This document shows, piece by piece, positions 62,638 through 64,000 of a stretch of DNA of 64,000 nt. Positions within the stretch are counted from its first letter, which is position 1. The number at the start of each line of letters is the position of its first letter. The position numbers were made by a program, and so were the translations under genes. Below the pieces are notes generated by a model, which worked only from the letters and a program-made list of their open reading frames with translations, was not told the origin of the DNA and did not search any database. Source of the DNA: Reichenbachiella sp. 5M10 (GTDB lineage Bacteria; Bacteroidota; Bacteroidia; Cytophagales; Cyclobacteriaceae); assembly GCF_002742335.1 (NCBI RefSeq), contig NZ_MDGR01000007.1:3600501-3664500 (forward strand), written 5' to 3'.

Positions 62638-63234
62638 ATGAAAATCAAATCAGCAGAGTTCGTCATCAGCAATACCGACATCACCAAGTGCCCAGTCACC
62701 AAAGAGCCAGAGTACGCATTTATCGGACGATCCAATGTCGGCAAGTCCTCTCTCATCAATATGCTGACAGACCGCACCAAACTTGCAAAAACCTCAGGAA
62801 AACCGGGCAAGACTCAGCTGATCAACCATTTTCACATCAACAAAGAGTGGTACTTGGTTGATTTGCCAGGCTATGGCTGGGCACAGGTCAGCAAAAAACT
62901 CAAAGAAGAGTGGGAGATCATGATTCGCAAATACCTCCGCGAAAGAACCAACCTAATCAATATTTTCATTCTGATAGATTCTCGTATCCCTCCCCAAAAA
63001 ATCGACTTGGACTTCATCCAATGGGTAGGAGAGAACGGGCTACCGTTCTCGATCATATTTACCAAAGCAGACAAAACTGGCAACCGAAAAATTCTTTCCA
63101 ACATAGAAACCTTCAAAAACACACTCAGACAAAATTGGGATGAGTTGCCTCCGATGTTTGTATCCTCATCTGCACAAAAGCATGGGCAACAGGAAATATT
63201 GGAATACATCGATCAAATCAATAGTACCCTATAA
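62638..63234 (+). CDS. engB: Ribosome biogenesis GTP-binding protein EngB (YihA/YsxC)
   Basis: 198 residues. GTPase for 50S assembly. G1 GRSNVGKSSLINML (30-43), G3 DLPGYGW (about 77), and G4 TKADKTG (about 140) are all present, as are the family's end residues. It is followed 39 nt later by the DUF5606 gene. Confidence 0.97.
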   Translation: MKIKSAEFVISNTDITKCPVTKEPEYAFIGRSNVGKSSLINMLTDRTKLAKTSGKPGKTQLINHFHINKEWYLVDLPGYGWAQVSKKLKEEWEIMIRKYLRERTNLINIFILIDSRIPPQKIDLDFIQWVGENGLPFSIIFTKADKTGNRKILSNIETFKNTLRQNWDELPPMFVSSSAQKHGQQEILEYIDQINSTL

Positions 63235-63244
63235 AACATTATAT

Positions 63245-63252
63245 TAGTTTTG
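63245..63252 (+). promoter_or_regulatory. -7 box of the DUF5606 gene
   Basis: TAGTTTTG followed by CCCCCC lies 21 nt before the ATG at 63274, inside the short engB-DUF5606 gap. It would give the downstream genes their own promoter. Confidence 0.45.
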
Positions 63253-63273
63253 CCCCCCATAAATAATTAGCAC

Positions 63274-63699
63274 ATGGATTTTAACGAAATAGCAACAGTA
63301 TCAGGCAAGGGAGGTCTATTCACCGTAGTAGCTCCTACTAGAGGAGGCGTCATCCTCGAAACAATGGATGACCAAAAGAAAAAAATGATCGTCAACATGA
63401 ACTCCAAGGTATCCATACTCGGCGAGATTTCGATCTATACGACCGATGCTGAAGGGTCCTCTCCTCTTGGAGATGTCATGAAAAAAATTCATGCAGAATT
63501 TGACGGAGACACTGGCCTCACAAGCAATTCTGACCCTGAAGAACTCAAAGCATTCCTCAAACACGTCCTCCCAGAGTACGACGAAGAAAGAGTCTATGTA
63601 TCTGACATCAAAAAAGTAGTCACTTGGTACAACCTCTTGAGCGCGACACAACCGCAACTCTTTGAAGAGGCCAAAGAAGATTCTAAAACAGAAGAATAA
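63274..63699 (+). CDS. DUF5606 family protein
   Basis: 141 residues, cytoplasmic. The N-terminal domain begins ATVSGKGGLFTVVAPTRGGVILETMDD and the C-terminal part (about 85-130) has ELKAFLKHVLPEYDEERVYVSDIKKVV, both characteristic of DUF5606, a family limited to Bacteroidota. Function unknown. The following gene starts at the next base. Confidence 0.9.
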   Translation: MDFNEIATVSGKGGLFTVVAPTRGGVILETMDDQKKKMIVNMNSKVSILGEISIYTTDAEGSSPLGDVMKKIHAEFDGDTGLTSNSDPEELKAFLKHVLPEYDEERVYVSDIKKVVTWYNLLSATQPQLFEEAKEDSKTEE

Positions 63700-64000
63700 T
63701 TGGAAAAGAAAGTTCGACAGTGTATCCCCCTGCTACTCGCTCACTTCCAACTACCGGATGAGGAGCTTGTACTCCAAGAGGACACCCTCGACGAACTCGA
63801 AAGGAAACTTTCGTCCATCATAGGATACCTGCTCACTCATGATCTAGATCGGCTCATGAGTGCCTTTTACAAAATCGATTTGAGCGAGCAGGTATTTAAG
63901 AAAATAATCAGTGAAGCTCCCCCCGAAGAAATCAATAGTTTGTTAGCCAAAGAAGTCATTCAAAGAGAGCAGCAGAAACTCGTCACACGAGAAAAATACC
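63700..64000 (+). CDS. Hypothetical protein, truncated by the window edge
   Basis: An open frame begins with TTG directly after the DUF5606 stop (TAATTG) and runs off the right edge with 100 codons. It reads LEKKVRQCIPLLLAHFQLPD and later LLTHDLDRLMSAFYKIDLSEQ, with a Glu/Gln-rich helix at the end. No family recognised. Codon use and the immediate adjacency to DUF5606 suggest a real coupled gene, but an ATG at 63855 could be the start instead. Confidence 0.6.
   Translation, partial: MEKKVRQCIPLLLAHFQLPDEELVLQEDTLDELERKLSSIIGYLLTHDLDRLMSAFYKIDLSEQVFKKIISEAPPEEINSLLAKEVIQREQQKLVTREKY

Overview
The window looks like chromosome of a marine-type Bacteroidota in the order Cytophagales (a Reichenbachiella/Fulvivirga-like lineage is my best guess; I cannot place it closer). 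The reasons are the Alternative Complex III plus cytochrome oxidase cluster, a PorT-family type IX secretion protein next to ubiE, Bacteroidota-restricted families (DUF3078, DUF5606, DUF6048, DUF6452, DUF6134), BshC for bacillithiol, and many promoters of the Bacteroidota form (TTTG or TTTA, 18-23 nt, TAnnTTTG). I see no phage, insertion sequence, CRISPR array or integron; this is a core-genome region.

Layout. (1) 1-13110, minus strand: one long respiratory operon read from a promoter at about 13106, in the order actA-actB-actC-actD-actE-actF-coxB-coxA-ctaA-ctaB. It encodes Alternative Complex III (quinol:cytochrome c oxidoreductase), subunits II and I of a haem-copper oxidase, and the enzymes that make haem O and haem A for it. 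The ctaB end lies outside the window. (2) 13.4-18.0 kb: an ACT-domain protein of unknown role divergent from lysA, then a GNAT acyltransferase beside an alpha-oxoamine synthase, a likely sphingoid or sulfonolipid base pair. (3) 18.1-23.3 kb, minus strand: rsfS-ftsH-LpxH-like phosphoesterase-beta-propeller-like protein-DUF6452-DUF6048. (4) 23.4-29.7 kb: birA, ahcY, an ECF sigma factor with its zinc-finger anti-sigma factor, gmk, nadD, then frr, pyrH and an Lrp-family regulator on the minus strand. (5) 29.8-30.04 kb: a stand-alone transcription unit for an unusual tRNA-like RNA. (6) 30.1-41 kb, plus strand: acyl-CoA synthetase, DUF3078, diacylglycerol-kinase-like protein, an orphan protein, a small VTT/DedA-like membrane protein, typA, a Gly/Tyr-rich lipoprotein, a solitary solute-binding protein and recQ. 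(7) 41-53 kb: bshC, a NYN/OST-HTH protein, SDR-Atu4866-AraC genes, rimO, a TPR protein, a three-gene sugar operon (DegT aminotransferase, epimerase, glycosyltransferase), and an Lrp regulator translationally coupled to a phosphoribosyltransferase. (8) 53-64 kb: M16 peptidase, DUF6134, rlmN, YigZ, a second TPR protein paralogous to the first, a GNAT protein, porT-ubiE, engB, DUF5606 and a truncated hypothetical gene.

Most genes are housekeeping. The points most worth following are the tRNA-like RNA at 29866-29977, which has a perfect T arm, a long variable region and no believable decoding loop, with its own promoter and terminator; the GNAT/alpha-oxoamine synthase pair; the kinase-less aspartokinase-type ACT protein facing lysA; several TTG start codons, of which rimO is fixed by promoter position; and a perfect 13-bp inverted repeat at the 5' end of the AraC gene.
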